From Rhipicephalus microplus (lineage: Eukaryota > Arthropoda > Arachnida > Ixodida > Ixodidae): a DNA stretch of 64,000 nt. Numbering within the stretch: position 1 is the stretch's first letter; each line of letters opens with the position of its first letter. The position numbers were made by a program, and so were the translations under genes. The notes under the pieces are model-generated. The model saw nothing but the letters and a program-made list of their open reading frames with translations, was not told the DNA's origin and did not search any database. This document shows, one piece after another, positions 47,601 through 60,543 of this stretch. The stretch lies in NCBI RefSeq assembly GCF_043290135.1, contig NC_134700.1, positions 162,020,553 to 162,084,552 on the forward strand, read 5' to 3'.

Positions 47601-48205
47601 GCTGCACGAGTCACCGAAAAACAACGGCTTACCACCCACAAAGTAATGGACTGACGGAAAGGCTCAACAAGACCATAGCGGACATGCTGTCAATGTACGT
47701 GGACGTGCAGCACAAAACCTGGGACGATATCCTCCCATACGTCACGTTCGCATACAATACGGCAATGCAGGAAACAACCCGATTTTCACCTTTCCACCTT
47801 GTTTATGGACGCAACGTACAAACGATGCTTGACGCTATGCTGCCGTACGATAATAGCGATGCTCTTTCTCCAGAAGCCGAGCAATACACGCAGTACGCCG
47901 AAGAGGCTCGTCAACTGGCTCGCGTGAACATCGGTCACCAACAAGACGCAGATGCACGACGTTACAACCTTCGCCGTCGAAACGTCGCATACCACCCGGG
48001 TGAACGAGTGTGGGTGTGGACTCCTGTCCGACGACCAGGCTTGTCTGAAAAGCTTCTGAGCCGTTATTTCGGACCATACAAGGTTATCCGACGTGTGAGT
48101 GATCTTACATACGAAGTACTTCCGGACGGCACAGTGTCGTCACGTCGACAACATCGGCCCGAAACTGTGCATGTCGTACGACTCAAGCCGTACTACACAC
48201 AATAG
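44630..48205 (+). CDS. pol: Element D Pol polyprotein, intact
   Basis: 1192 codons open in the -1 frame relative to gag, presumably made as Gag-Pol by frameshifting. Order: protease (VDTGADYSIMS, later LGMDFL), RT (FCVDYRKLNSV, SIDLKSGYWQIEV, YLDDVVIF), RNase H (HTDASNVGLGAVL, TSEKECLAVVWA), integrase zinc finger (CHDEPTSGHLG and CRECQRRK), integrase catalytic residues in GMDLLGPFP, VITDRGTSF and NGLTERLNKT, and a GPY motif (YFGPYKVIRR). The stop is at 48203-48205. All catalytic residues seen in relatives are kept. No chromodomain is evident. Confidence 0.95.
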   Translation, partial: GKLKAATFGGEVAGTKSAEDLLSTLPQNAADIELTSECSAREMPDCASEPSGRVSLDIPVLIDGLQVSALVDTGADYSIMSGKLATSLKKVMTPWNGTRIRTAGGHVITPLGRCTARVEIRESTFVVTCLVLRDCSRQLILGMDFLRENGAIINLRERMVTFSTQLATDRGADSCRRPALRVADESVTLPPRATAFVEVTCEDLQDGDVVAESNVSLLLLQGVCAVRSILRVRDGRSQILVTNFNFEHRHLFRGTTVAFGDRVADVTECFASEEMVDGDKFLDHIDVSSKLSDEKKAALHTLLKEFKSCFASSSRVGQTPLIKHRIITDDDVRPIRQQPYRVSAKERETIQTQVKEMLDDGVIQPSSSPWSSPVVLVKKKDGTLRFCVDYRKLNSVTKKDVYPLPRVDDSLDRLRHAKYFSSIDLKSGYWQIEVDERDREKTAFVTPDGLYEFRVLPFGLCSAPATFQRMMDTVLAGLKWQSCLVYLDDVVIFAESFEEHLKRLRMVLEAIRSAELTLKPQKCHFGYDELKFLGHVVSADGVRPDPEKTAAVATFPVPSDKKAVRRFLGLCAYYRRFITNFSTIAEPLTRLTRDDVPFAWTTEQEAAFAELRQRMQEAPVLAHFDEDADTEVHTDASNVGLGAVLVQRHNGVEHVIAYASRTLSRAEANYSTSEKECLAVVWATAKFRPYLYGRSFKVVTDHHSLCWLANLRDPSGRLARWSLRLQEFDIMIVYRSGRKHEDADALSRAPVGHPDMDSEYADGFLGALSDSDFMSRQRADQELRPIIDSLEGRNSHTPRRIARELSSFCLRRGILYKKNARGSNKAFLLVVPADMRDDILLACHDEPTSGHLGYSRTLARVRQQYYWPRLSTSVHRYVQGCRECQRRKTPPVKPAGLLHPITPPRTPFDLVGMDLLGPFPLSATGNKWIIVATDYLTRYAETKALPRGTASEVAKFFVQHIVLRHGAPSCVITDRGTSFTAQMLEDIFRLSCTSHRKTTAYHPQSNGLTERLNKTIADMLSMYVDVQHKTWDDILPYVTFAYNTAMQETTRFSPFHLVYGRNVQTMLDAMLPYDNSDALSPEAEQYTQYAEEARQLARVNIGHQQDADARRYNLRRRNVAYHPGERVWVWTPVRRPGLSEKLLSRYFGPYKVIRRVSDLTYEVLPDGTVSSRRQHRPETVHVVRLKPYYTQ

Positions 48206-48464
48206 TCTCTATGCTTGCGAGTTACTTCGCAAACGTGACAGTGATCTCATGTGGTGTTTTTTTTTTTTTTTTTTTTTTCTTCTTGACTCTTCCACTGGTG
48301 CTGTTGTGTTCGCGCATGGTCCAAGTGCTTGTGCGCCCTCTTTGTTTTCCCTGGCACTCACTTTGTGATTCTCTGCGTCAACGCGTGTTCTAATTATGGG
48401 TTTTTTTTTTCTTCTTCTTTTATTTAGAAGCATCGAGTCGATGCTTTTTAAAAGGGGGGACTAA
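48206..48464 (+). other. Element D 3' untranslated segment and polypurine tract
   Basis: Holds a 22-nt T run (48257-48278), further T-rich sequence, a small hairpin (agcatcgagtcgatgct) and the polypurine tract aaaaggggggactaa at 48450-48464. No envelope-like frame. Confidence 0.85.
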
Positions 48465-48660
48465 TGCCGCATGAATTTGCGTGGTTTTCGTGTGGAAGAG
48501 GACGAAGAGGTTGGGATTGAGCCGCTTTTTAATGCCGCATGAATTCGCGTGGTTTTCGTGTGGAAGAGGACGAAGAGGTTGGGTTGGAGCCGTTTTCTTT
48601 GTCCTAGCTTGACGAGCAGTTCTGCGGAAGGTTTCCTTGAGTGAGACAAGATTGGTGACA
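48465..48660 (+). repeat. Element D 3' LTR
   Basis: 196 bp, one substitution (gaatttgcg for gaattcgcg) relative to 43018-43213. It carries the same 68-bp internal tandem duplication. Confidence 0.95.
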
Positions 48661-48675
48661 AGATTATGGTTTAGC

Positions 48676-49271
48676 CATCACAAGAAAAAGAGGCAGCTTA
48701 TAGGACATGCGAAAGGCTGTCTGGGCCACGTATTTCCACAGGGCATCAACAGATACCGATCCAACCCACGGCCTTTGCCCGAAGGACGCCTAAACTTGGT
48801 GCAAATTCAACAAAGCCCAGTTAATTATGAACCATGCGTTCACAAAGAGCACCTTTGGGCATCTGTTCTTGAGGCTGTTAAGCCTATTTATGAGCAACTT
48901 GCTAATTCTGAATTACTTTCGTAACGCCTCGATGGGAAAACTCGTAACCCTAACGAGTCGTTCAACTAGTCGTGTGGGAGCGCGCTTCAAGAAACGTGTT
49001 TATCGCACACCTACTACTGAAAATATGCAGTCTTGACGCTGTAATCATCTTTAGTGACGGCATTACAGCTGGTATAAATGTGCTTAACTCGTTTGGAATT
49101 TCGCCAGGTCGCTACACAGTGAAGAGCCTACGCGCACTTGACCTGCGTATACAGTACTTCGCTGACAGGGCTACGATGCAAGCAACAAAGGAGGCCCGCC
49201 AGGCCAGACGCCTAAACTCAAAAAGAAAGAAAAGTAACATTGGTGGTCAGTATATGGCTAGTGCCTATTAA
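48676..49271 (+). pseudogene. Mutator-like transposase C-terminal fragment
   Basis: Reads like the C-terminal end of the Mutator-like transposases abundant in tick genomes: a HKEHLWASVLEAVKPIYEQL segment, then DGKTRNPNESFNS (the conserved G.T.NPNES block), a W-containing continuation, FGISPGRY, and a basic tail (RQARRLNSKRKK) ending near a QYMASAY terminus. Broken by TAA at 48922-48924 and by a 1-nt loss near 48967-48971. The catalytic part would lie upstream, where element D now sits, but the sequence left of D does not obviously continue it. Confidence 0.7.
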
Positions 49272-52200
49272 AGATGTCCTTCTGTTGGCGGTTGTTTTGT
49301 TGTATTTTTGAAATAAAGCATAGTATCCACTTTTCACGTGATCATCTCAAAACGTGCTGTTTTTGTACTTATGTACCTTTTTCTCAGCAACCATGAACGG
49401 TACCTAGAAACATAAATTTCAGCCATTATTCAGAGAACCTGCTACTGAATATACTGAAGTAAAATAATTTTTTTGTGAGGAAGTACTTTCTTTCACACGA
49501 TATCTAACACCGATTGACGGGTGATAATTAGATACTGCAAGTGAAAAAAAATTACAAACATTAGCAGTACATGTTTAGGATAACATGTTTCAGAGATATT
49601 TCTGCTTCGATAAAAACAGGAATGACTTATGAACACAATGATAGTAAAATATTTATCATAACCTTTAAGGTTATGGAGAAAAAGGTACATAAAGTTGGAA
49701 TAAAATACATGGATGGTATAGGGCTTACCCTGTTACTTAAGATTCCCAGGCTGTTGCAAAGACCGCTAGAGATTGAACCTTCTGTACAACTTTAATTGCC
49801 TTCTATGCCATCGAGGCAAAAACGTATGTCAATCGTGCGGGAATCCAGGCAGCCTGAAATGATCCCGAGTCTAATCACGTCACGAATGTCATCGAGTGTA
49901 CACCGGTGTGCCTATCTCCTTGCAGGATTAATAGGCTGCGTTACCACAGAGTTTAAATAGTCTTACAATGCTTTATTTTTTACAAGTCACAGGACATAAC
50001 AGAAGCCGGACTTAAGTATGAGAAATTAGGTATTACCAGAACAGCGACCATATTATTGTTCTTATAGTTAAAGTGTCTGGTCGTACTTTGCGATGATAAA
50101 TGACATTTTAGCAAGTAAAAAAATAATCTGGATGTTTTACCGAGAGCAGCTCAAAGTACAGCACCGAATGGTGGCACCTGTCAAAAAGATTGCAGCGCAT
50201 ATGGTATGTACTGCACGAAGCGAATATTCTCTCACGAATCTATTGTGCTAAAATTTTGCTGCTGCTTGATATCTGTCAAACATGAAGGCATGAAATTATG
50301 AACGTGGGAGCACAGTTTGTCCACCCTCGATGGTAGCAGCAGAAAAACATACGTACAAAACTAGGTGCGTTGTTAGTCAAGATATATACATATATAGGTG
50401 TTTCTTTTTTCATAAAGACGAAATATGTCATGTTATGCCCTGAGCTACATTTTGAATTATTTAAACTAGGGAAGGGAGAAAACATCTTTCTTGCAAATGT
50501 TTTCGCTGATTCAGTGGAGTCATATTTTGCATGTTTGTTTTTCGACAATATCAAATGATGTTGCCTGAATTTTGCCACATTTGGATTCGTTGCGGATTTC
50601 TCTGCTGGGTCAAAGTTCGCACTGCTGCTAATAATTTTGAAACCACGTACACCACCTGGGGCGTTGTCACCTCCACAATACTCTCCCTGCATGAAAAGGT
50701 GCTGAAGCCGCAACAGAGTCCTGACACGTCCGTGATGCCACTACCGATCGGTGGTATTCTGTAAGCCGGCGCAAAGTTTTCTTCAAAAAAGTCTTTGAAA
50801 CAATGGGTGGCCAAAAATAGTTACAGACGACAGTCTTTTCCACACACTCTATGTGTCAATCTATATATACCGGGTGAATGCCAACTTCGCAAATAAGCCG
50901 CTTTCCTATCCGTGGCGAGGCGTGTAGCTATTCAGCAAGTTTTTAAAGATATGATTCATGACATTCAGTGACGTTTGGATAAGTTCTGAACTCTTATGAA
51001 GTTTCCGCACAACCAGCGGGATCATTTGTCACCACTGCTGGTAACCCGAACTTCCCGTTAGTTTGCAATGCTTAAGCTTGTCTAGACCAGAAGCAAATGG
51101 CCCGCAATGCTGCTGTCGTCAATGATATGCGTACGCTGCAGGGCACTATGATTGATTGTGTTGTACTTCACCTTATTTAGAACAGATCCATGTTGCATGG
51201 TTTTTCTCTTCTTTAAATAATTGTCTTAGTTTGTACTCACAGTCATGTTTCTGTGTTTGGCGCCAAGCAACACCCTACGTGCAATAAAGACGACGAATCC
51301 TTCTGCGAATTTTTTAGCTTCTTCGTTCGGGCGACATCAGGAGTATCGAGCTAAACTTACTCTCGTGCAATCTCAGCACTTCACTTCAGTGACGCCCTAG
51401 ACATTAGACTCACCAGAAGTGCATGCGCGCACAACTTCACATACTTTGTTTCTTCCGGTCTATTTGCTTTATCATTTAGGACTGCTACAGCTCACGTCGC
51501 ATACTGTGCAACCGTTCAGTATTGCAAGGAGCAGACGTACCCTTAGGGTAATCTAAGTATTGTTATAGCCACACGGGCCTTGGTACAAAACACTTCCGCA
51601 CGGGCTCGTATTGTACGGGTCGCCGTCGATATCGCAGCGAATGACCAGCGTAAGTTGTAGAGGAAACGCGATTGTGCAACTTGCCTCACTGATGAAAAGC
51701 TCAAAACACACCCCGAGTCTGAACCTGTTTGCGAAAGAGATCGATTGGCGCCATGCACTTTCAATTTTGTCGAGAAAAAGAGGAGAAAAAAAAGACTGCT
51801 TCCACATAGGCGTTCATGGCAGCGTGCCTAATGGCTCAAACCTTTCTTTAGGAGCGCCACTCAGAGAACTCGACGAAGTTTGTACACGAAAAAAAAAACT
51901 GAACGTGCCAACACATTGCTGACCTAGAAGAGGTGGCAGTGAAAATCTGGAGGTGTGCACCCAACTGTTTTTGTTTGCCTAGCGGCCACTTGTATGCCCA
52001 ACTCTTTCAACATGGCGCGTTGTCTCACTCCTCGGATGCCACGCACTTATTTCACTGTTGTAGCTAGAGGGTTTTTTTTATTCAAAACAACCTCCGCCAC
52101 CGTGCGGAAACAGCTATATGTGTTATGTGTATACAGAAAGAGACAGCATATATAGTTGGAAGGCGTTCACCCTGAAAGTACGTTGGTGAGCAAAAACGTA

Positions 52201-52737
52201 CATACGGAAGTGATCAAAACAACTGACACGCTGATAATCTGGTAGTCAATGTTTGGGTTGCCCTTATCTGTTTTTTTTGTGCCTGTCTCGGCACGCGAAC
52301 CCTCTTGAAACATATCTGTCAACACACTCACACATACAAACACACTTACGAGCATACAGAAATTGCTCCTCCGCTGAAAAGGATTGCCGACAATGCCCCT
52401 CATCATAGACGGAGAGTACGGTAGAGGGGCTGGGTAAGCAGAGCCCCCCCCCCACCTGTCCCTGGTCCAAGATATTAAGGGCTCTGCCTAGGCTCTCATT
52501 TACTCTCAATCGACTGTTGACCTGGAGTGAACTGTTGACCTGTCGTCTTGCAGCTATTTCACAGTGGATTATTCATGGCCATTCCTTCTCTTTTTCAGGC
52601 TAATAAAATTCCTATTATGAGGTGGTGAAGAGTAGGGAGTTTGGGGCCATGGTCGCACTATGAGTAAAGTGACAAGCTGAAAAAGATTCCAGTATTAAGC
52701 ACGATATTCTGTCTTGGGCTACTTCAACTCAAAAATT
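49272..52737. other. Anonymous AT-rich sequence
   Basis: About 3.5 kb, no supported gene. Short frames only. A C run at 52447-52456. Confidence 0.5.
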
Positions 52738-53235
52738 TTTGGTCTGCCTGTCTTTCTGTCTGACTGTCTGTCTGTAAAATTGTCTGTTTGTCTGCCGTAA
52801 CGGCACCAAGCGATACACCAGAAGGCCAAGCCAATCCACAGCGCCCACCAATATTGCTCAAGTTTCAGCGTTCATACTTGTGCGATGGTAAATTAAAAAG
52901 AACAATCATTGCGCATATCTCAGGCGCGTTAAGAACATGTCAATGTTTTGTATATGTGGCTTTATACTAGAGAAGGCACACATAAGCAATTCTAAGGACC
53001 GTTAATGACAGTGCAACGGGGTGCGCAAAAAGGCAAGCGTTTCCAACGCTTTGCTAACACGACACGGTGGTGGCACCTGCCCGCCGCTTTGCGTTCCACA
53101 CATTATCGCCTCCGAGACAGGCGCGCACGCCTTCCTTCGTTTTCGAAGATAACCGCCAGACAGCGCTCGTGTCTAATGTGCCTCGATGCGCTTGTTCGCC
53201 TTCGCTGCATGGATTAAGACTCTAACTCAGCGCTT
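52738..53235 (-). repeat. Dispersed ~550-bp repeat, copy 2 (inverted)
   Basis: Reverse complement of the family copy at 30238-30795. It begins on the plus strand with an impure ctgt tract (52738-52797), then accaatattgctcaag, gcgcatatctcagg, aagcaattctaagg, gtttccaacgctttgctaac, and ends near atgcgcttgttcgcc. Confidence 0.8.
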
Positions 53236-53485
53236 CCAGAATACAATTCACAGATTTTCTCGCGGAAAACATCAAATAAACGTTTTGTTCCCTCTCTCCA
53301 CACGCAAGACTATCGTCTTTCGACGACATTTGCAGTGAAACATGCAGATACGGGGCCGAATGTGTGCGTGGCTCTTGTGCAAATTAAGTATGGGATTTAC
53401 GCGTGCGCATAAAAAAACAAGAATTTCTTTGTATAAAAACATCAGGCTATTGCCTCCTTAACACTTTTGACCTCTTACTTTTTTC
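53236..53485. other. Anonymous sequence
   Basis: Short spacer before a TA tract, nothing recognised. Confidence 0.5.
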
Positions 53486-53760
<275 letters not shown>

Positions 53761-53776
53761 GTATATATATATAATT

Positions 53777-54001
53777 CCAAGGAATGTATAGGGTAATTTA
53801 TTAGACCCAATGTATTGTAAATGGGAAGAAAAAAAAAGTGGGTGAAGAAATAACTTGCTGTGAGCAGGAATTGAACCTATGACCTTCAAATAATGCGTTC
53901 GATGCTCTAACCACTGAGCTTTCACGGCGGTATTCCCCCAGCCACTTCATTGGGTCTATGTGTGAATTTAAACGTGGGAGTGTCCGTCAGCGCCACCTGT
54001 A
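53777..54001 (-). repeat. tRNA-like repeat unit, copy 1
   Basis: About 225 bp matching 54232-54455. The minus strand of 53857-53928 folds like a tRNA: agctcagtggttagagc D-arm region and ggttcaattcc T-loop region. The conserved match extends about 70 bp on both sides of the tRNA-like part (landmarks ccaaggaatgtatag and aatttaaacgtggg). It is a composite repeat or a tRNA-derived SINE, not a lone tRNA gene. Confidence 0.75.
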
Positions 54002-54231
54002 GCCATGGCGGCGAGTGTGGAACACTCTTTTTATGAGCTTGTATAGCATCACGTAGCACGTGGATTTATTACGAGCTGGCAGCTGACCTATAGTCCCTCG
54101 TATACAACCTATTGGCACCAAGTCCGCCAGTACGAGACCCACATTAATGAATACGGGAAAGAAGTGTATACCTAATGACTGGTTTCTCCGTGTTTTGACA
54201 CAATTAGAATGAGATCTAACAGACAATAATG

Positions 54232-54451
54232 CCAAGGAATGTATAGGTGAAGTTATTAGAACCAATGTAATGTAAATAAGAAGAAAGAAAAGTGGGTGAA
54301 GAAATAACTTGCTGCGAGCATGACTCAAACCTACGACCTTCGAATAACGCGTTCGATGCTCTAATCACTGAGCTATCACGGCGGTTATCCCGCCAGCCAC
54401 TTTATTGGGTTTATGTGTGAATTTAAACGTGGGGGTGTCAGTCAGCGCCAC

Positions 54452-54455
<4 letters not shown>
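54232..54455 (-). repeat. tRNA-like repeat unit, copy 2
   Basis: Direct repeat of 53777-54001 at a 455-bp period. The tRNA-like core is 54311-54382 (minus); most acceptor-stem pairs are present, but the anticodon loop lacks the usual T33 and the T-stem is imperfect, so it is unlikely to be a working tRNA. Confidence 0.75.

Positions 54456-54495
<40 letters not shown>
54456..54495. repeat. (TA)n tract
   Basis: About 40 bp of TA dinucleotides at the edge of the second tRNA-like unit. Confidence 0.93.
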
Positions 54496-54499
<4 letters not shown>

Positions 54500-57400
54500 G
54501 GGGTATGAATATATATAGTGAAAAGGAAAAGCATGTCGGCTGCCTTACCCTCTCCGGGATTGTGAAAGCCCTCCGCTATGTTTCTCACTGAGGCCACTAA
54601 CTGCGGTGTTCCACTTTCAAACCTCAGGCTTATAGCAGGAAGAGACCAACAGACTATGTTAACCACCGAAGAAAGGTAATAGTGAAAGTCCCTTTTTAAT
54701 CTTCAGTATAGCAGTGATCTAAGGCAAATGACAGTAGACGAATAGAACACCCTGTTCACTCAAGAAGCCGCCCATTTATTTTGCGCTTTGTGCGGGCTAT
54801 GTTCTATTCTCATTCAGGGGTATATTATCTACGAGTGTGAGCCGGCGTGCACTTTGGCTGTGGATAGTTCTAACCGTAAAACTTACGATGTTCTAACCAT
54901 AAGACTTACGTCTATAGATGTCTTGGGGAAATCAGATCACCAAAACGCCTTTGTCTTTTATCGGAAGCCTTTAGGGCTTATCAAATTTCAGTAGATGTCT
55001 CGATATTGACTGAAATAGACAAGAATGTGACATAGCTCGGATGTATACCTTAACACAGTATTTTCTCTTAAATCTTTCTCTTAAATCTTAGAAAATACTA
55101 CTGCTTATTGTGTTCTTGTGTACAATAGATTACACAAGAACACAATCAGCAGCAGTACTTTCTAATGTTCTACAAACATACGCAGCATTGTTTGTACACG
55201 TTCACAATATGAGTGATCGAAGTCAACATGGTTCCGTTGGCAGCAGAGAGCTTCCGACGATATTTTTTTTGCTTGTTGATCGCACTTATTTTTTTGAAGT
55301 CCTTTACTGACGGTAGTGTATTACAGAAGTCTTGGTGGACCTCGGCATAAAACGATATGGTGTTGAAATAAAGTTCGTTAACCGCAAGTGGGCAATATCT
55401 TCTGGGCATCTTATTTAATAGCGCGAAATGTATTTGGCCCTTGTAACTGCTATAACAAAGGATTCGCTGTCAGCATTTGCAATTGTGCGGCGGTGCCTAC
55501 AGTGTGTATGTGCGAAAATAACATTGTATCGGTCGCCGCCAGCGGTTCACTGAGGATTAGAGAAACTACATGCCAAACGACGTGCGTTGTCATGTGTGGA
55601 TAGCGACGGCATGCCAGTGAGCACGTCCGTGCTATAGGAAAGAGTGGTGGGGAGGAAGCAAAGAGGTCTGCCCAAGCGCTTCAAGGAGTAGCTGTAATCT
55701 ATCTTGGAAGTATTAGTTCATGTGTTGGCAAGGAATAACCTATCTTGCCCTATCTTCGGAATTTTCTAATGGGGACTGCAAACGTTTAGGGACCCCAAAA
55801 ATAATGCCGACCGAGTCAGTGCTCAAGCGCAATACTCAGACAACGTTTCCGTTTTCCATCGAGCACGCTATTCAAAAATAGTAAGGAGTCATGAAGCTTG
55901 CCCCGAAAAACATGGCGATGCCCACCGAAACGATGGCTGTTGACCTAGAGCTATCTGTTCTCATTTATGAATAACTGAAGGTGTGATAAATAATAAATGC
56001 TGGTTCCGCCAATCACATTGTTCTACTTCCTAAAACAATATGTTGCTGCAACAAGCCCATATTTCTGAATATTGATTCTCAGAGAGCTCATAAGCCGAAC
56101 GTCACTGGAGACTCGCAGTTCGATTGTACTGGCTGATGACGGCAAGTATATCGGACTTACTGATTGGATGTTGATTACAAGATAATTTATTACAGCTACA
56201 TAATAGAAATCTCACTTTTAGGGATAGCGCGTAATGGATGCGAATTCTCGTGTCAAGCGTTAACTATATATGGTAGTGCGTCCTTCGGGCCTGCCTCCAG
56301 CGACATCCCCAGCTGTCTCCAGCGACAACCACCGTACCTCCGTATCGTGGATGGTACAGCTGACATATCCTAAAGACGTGAGAGGCAAAACAAATTCGGG
56401 ATAAGCGAAGCGTGTAGAAAAATGGCTTCAACTCCACTAACGTAAAACGATTGAATGGGCGAAGCGTGCCATGTTTTAGGAGATATTTTTTTATGAGACA
56501 CTAGTGATGCCGAGCTTGACCAGTCATGTAGGGTATGATGTTCCTCTTTCACTGACGTGTTCGGAAAAATACTTCAAAATCAGCTTAAGTGCGTTATGAT
56601 TCCACTGACGTCGTCGGCTTTTTGTTGAGCTAACCGTTGCCTTTCTCATGTTTAATGGACCGGTGAGATGTAGTGGTATTTAAGGAATTTCCGTGGCGCA
56701 TACCAGTGCATGATGAACCACAACACACCATAACGACCATGGACGCCGATAAGTCGAGATCCTGAAGTGCTTCGCTCCTAAAAGCAGCCTTTGTCCAACA
56801 ATGTAGCGTATTGGGATAATTGGTACATGCCCATCAGAATCAGCGCAGAAAAAAAGGAACACTAGAACACAAGGAAGTGCATTTCTTTGTGCTTCCATGT
56901 TCCCTTTTTTTAGTGCTGATTGTGATGAGTATGCCCAACAAGATTGCTGCTTGGACTAGTTGGTATTACATCATTAGCGAGTAAATATATTTGCAGGGCC
57001 CTTTCTACCTTCGAACCTTCTGTACACTAAGAGTAGCTGAGCTTTATAAAATATTTTGTGTTTTTTCTTCTTGTGAAAGGCGTTCAATTTCTTCATGTTG
57101 CACTGTTCGTTGCGCCAGTGTTGTGAAAGGCCGATATTCGCGCTCATCAACTGTCATGTAGATGTGTTAGCCTCACCCGCATGACATCTTGCTTCTTAAA
57201 CTAATCAGTGTGCGAGCGTTTATTATAATTTATGTTGCTTATGAAAATGCATTATATTCGCTTCACTATCGGTATAAAATATGACTACTTTTCTTGTTCG
57301 TTGAACCAATTCATAGCTTTCTCAAAAGTCTTGACGATAAAAATCTGTGCCTGTATATAATTAGCACTTTCGAAACTTAAAAATACTAAAACTTTAGTTG

Positions 57401-57596
57401 TGCATATTTCAGATAATATGTGTGTTTACTTCATTATTTGCAAATGACCATTTTCAGTCGCACGCTGCTACATATAGTTATGCGCCATAAAGTGTTTCGT
57501 TGGGATCCATTAGCATTATTGTTCGGCCTCAAGACGTGCTTCTGAGTGTTTAACAAATTCATTTCGCATGAAACTTAAAAACTTCTTTTTCCTCTC
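54496..57596. other. Anonymous sequence with one strong hairpin
   Basis: About 3.1 kb, no supported gene. The only clear structure is the inverted repeat at 55091-55162, listed separately. Confidence 0.5.
55091..55162. repeat. 32-bp inverted repeat (hairpin)
   Basis: Arms 55091-55122 and 55131-55162 pair at 29 of 32 positions around an 8-nt loop (caatagat). The innermost 16 pairs are perfect (tgttcttgtgta with tacacaagaaca at the tip). It could be a foldback/MITE tip or a hairpin transcript; nothing here decides. Confidence 0.8.
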
Positions 57597-57790
57597 GTGT
57601 TGTTGCATTTGCAAACCTACACTGTGGACATGAATCTGAATAGACAATTAGACAAATTCTTTTCGGCTGTAATACTGTCTCGTTCATGGCGGATCTCCAT
57701 GGCTTGCTACGCTGATGACACAGATCTAGTTTTCAGAATTCGAGAAAATCGATGTAGACAGAAATTTGAAAGAAAGCATCAGAGGACAGT
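57597..57790 (+). pseudogene. Possible reverse-transcriptase scrap
   Basis: A plus-strand frame contains ISMACYADDTDLVFRIREN, reminiscent of the YADD active-site block of non-LTR reverse transcriptases. Only this block is suggestive, and the frame runs straight into a (GT)n tract. Chance resemblance is quite possible. Confidence 0.3.
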
Positions 57791-57798
57791 TCCTTCAA

Positions 57799-57846
57799 TT
57801 GTGTGTGTGTGTGTGTGTGTGCGTGTGTGTGTGTGTGTGCGCGTGC

Positions 57847-57882
<36 letters not shown>

Positions 57883-57892
57883 TTGTGTGTGT
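57799..57892. repeat. (GT)n microsatellite
   Basis: About 94 bp of GT dinucleotides with GC interruptions. It creates a false Cys-Val repeat frame. Confidence 0.96.
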
Positions 57893-60290
<2,398 letters not shown>

Positions 60291-60317
60291 CGTCTAGGTG
60301 CTACGTGATCACCACCT

Positions 60318-60543
60318 TGTTTTGGAGTTGTTGAGGTAAGAGAGACGAGATGGCGGCGACGCGAGCCCGTGCCGAAGTTGAAGATTTTATTCGGGACGCA
60401 GGAGTAGGCGGAGTCGCCGCTGCAGCGTGCAGCCAGGTCAGGAGCTAGGCCGCTCTGAAATTCCTTTTGGCTCGCGCAACACGATCCACGCGGCTCACTT
60501 CTTCATCCACACGGAAGCTGGCGAAGAGTGGCGTGGCGCTACA
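60318..60543 (-). repeat. LTR of an otherwise absent retroelement, with polypurine tract
   Basis: 226 bp with TG...CA ends (tgttttggag to ggcgctaca on the plus strand). On the minus strand it has a cgaataaaatc polyadenylation-like signal and is preceded at 60544-60567 by a long G-rich run ending gagcta, the expected polypurine tract. So this is a 3' LTR of a minus-strand element whose interior should lie to the right; no pol is seen there. GC-rich, unlike its surroundings. Confidence 0.55.

Larger units (their letters stand above)
43018..48660 (+). mobile_element. Element D: intact Ty3/Gypsy LTR retrotransposon
   Basis: 5.64 kb with 196-bp LTRs that differ at one position. It has a primer-binding site 4 nt inside the 5' LTR, an uninterrupted gag of 460 codons, pol open for 1192 codons in the -1 frame, a T-rich 3' segment and a polypurine tract (aaaaggggggactaa) abutting the 3' LTR. 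No envelope gene. Every structural and catalytic feature needed for autonomous retrotransposition appears present. The flanks (agtat, agatt) do not form a convincing target duplication. Confidence 0.95.

Noticed and set aside
48206..48464. Possible envelope gene after pol in element D
   Set aside because: Only about 260 bp, T-rich, no open frame of useful length; it is 3' untranslated sequence with the polypurine tract.
53857..54382. Two functional tRNA genes
   Set aside because: The tRNA-like cores lack the usual T33 and have imperfect T-stems, and they sit in a larger duplicated repeat.
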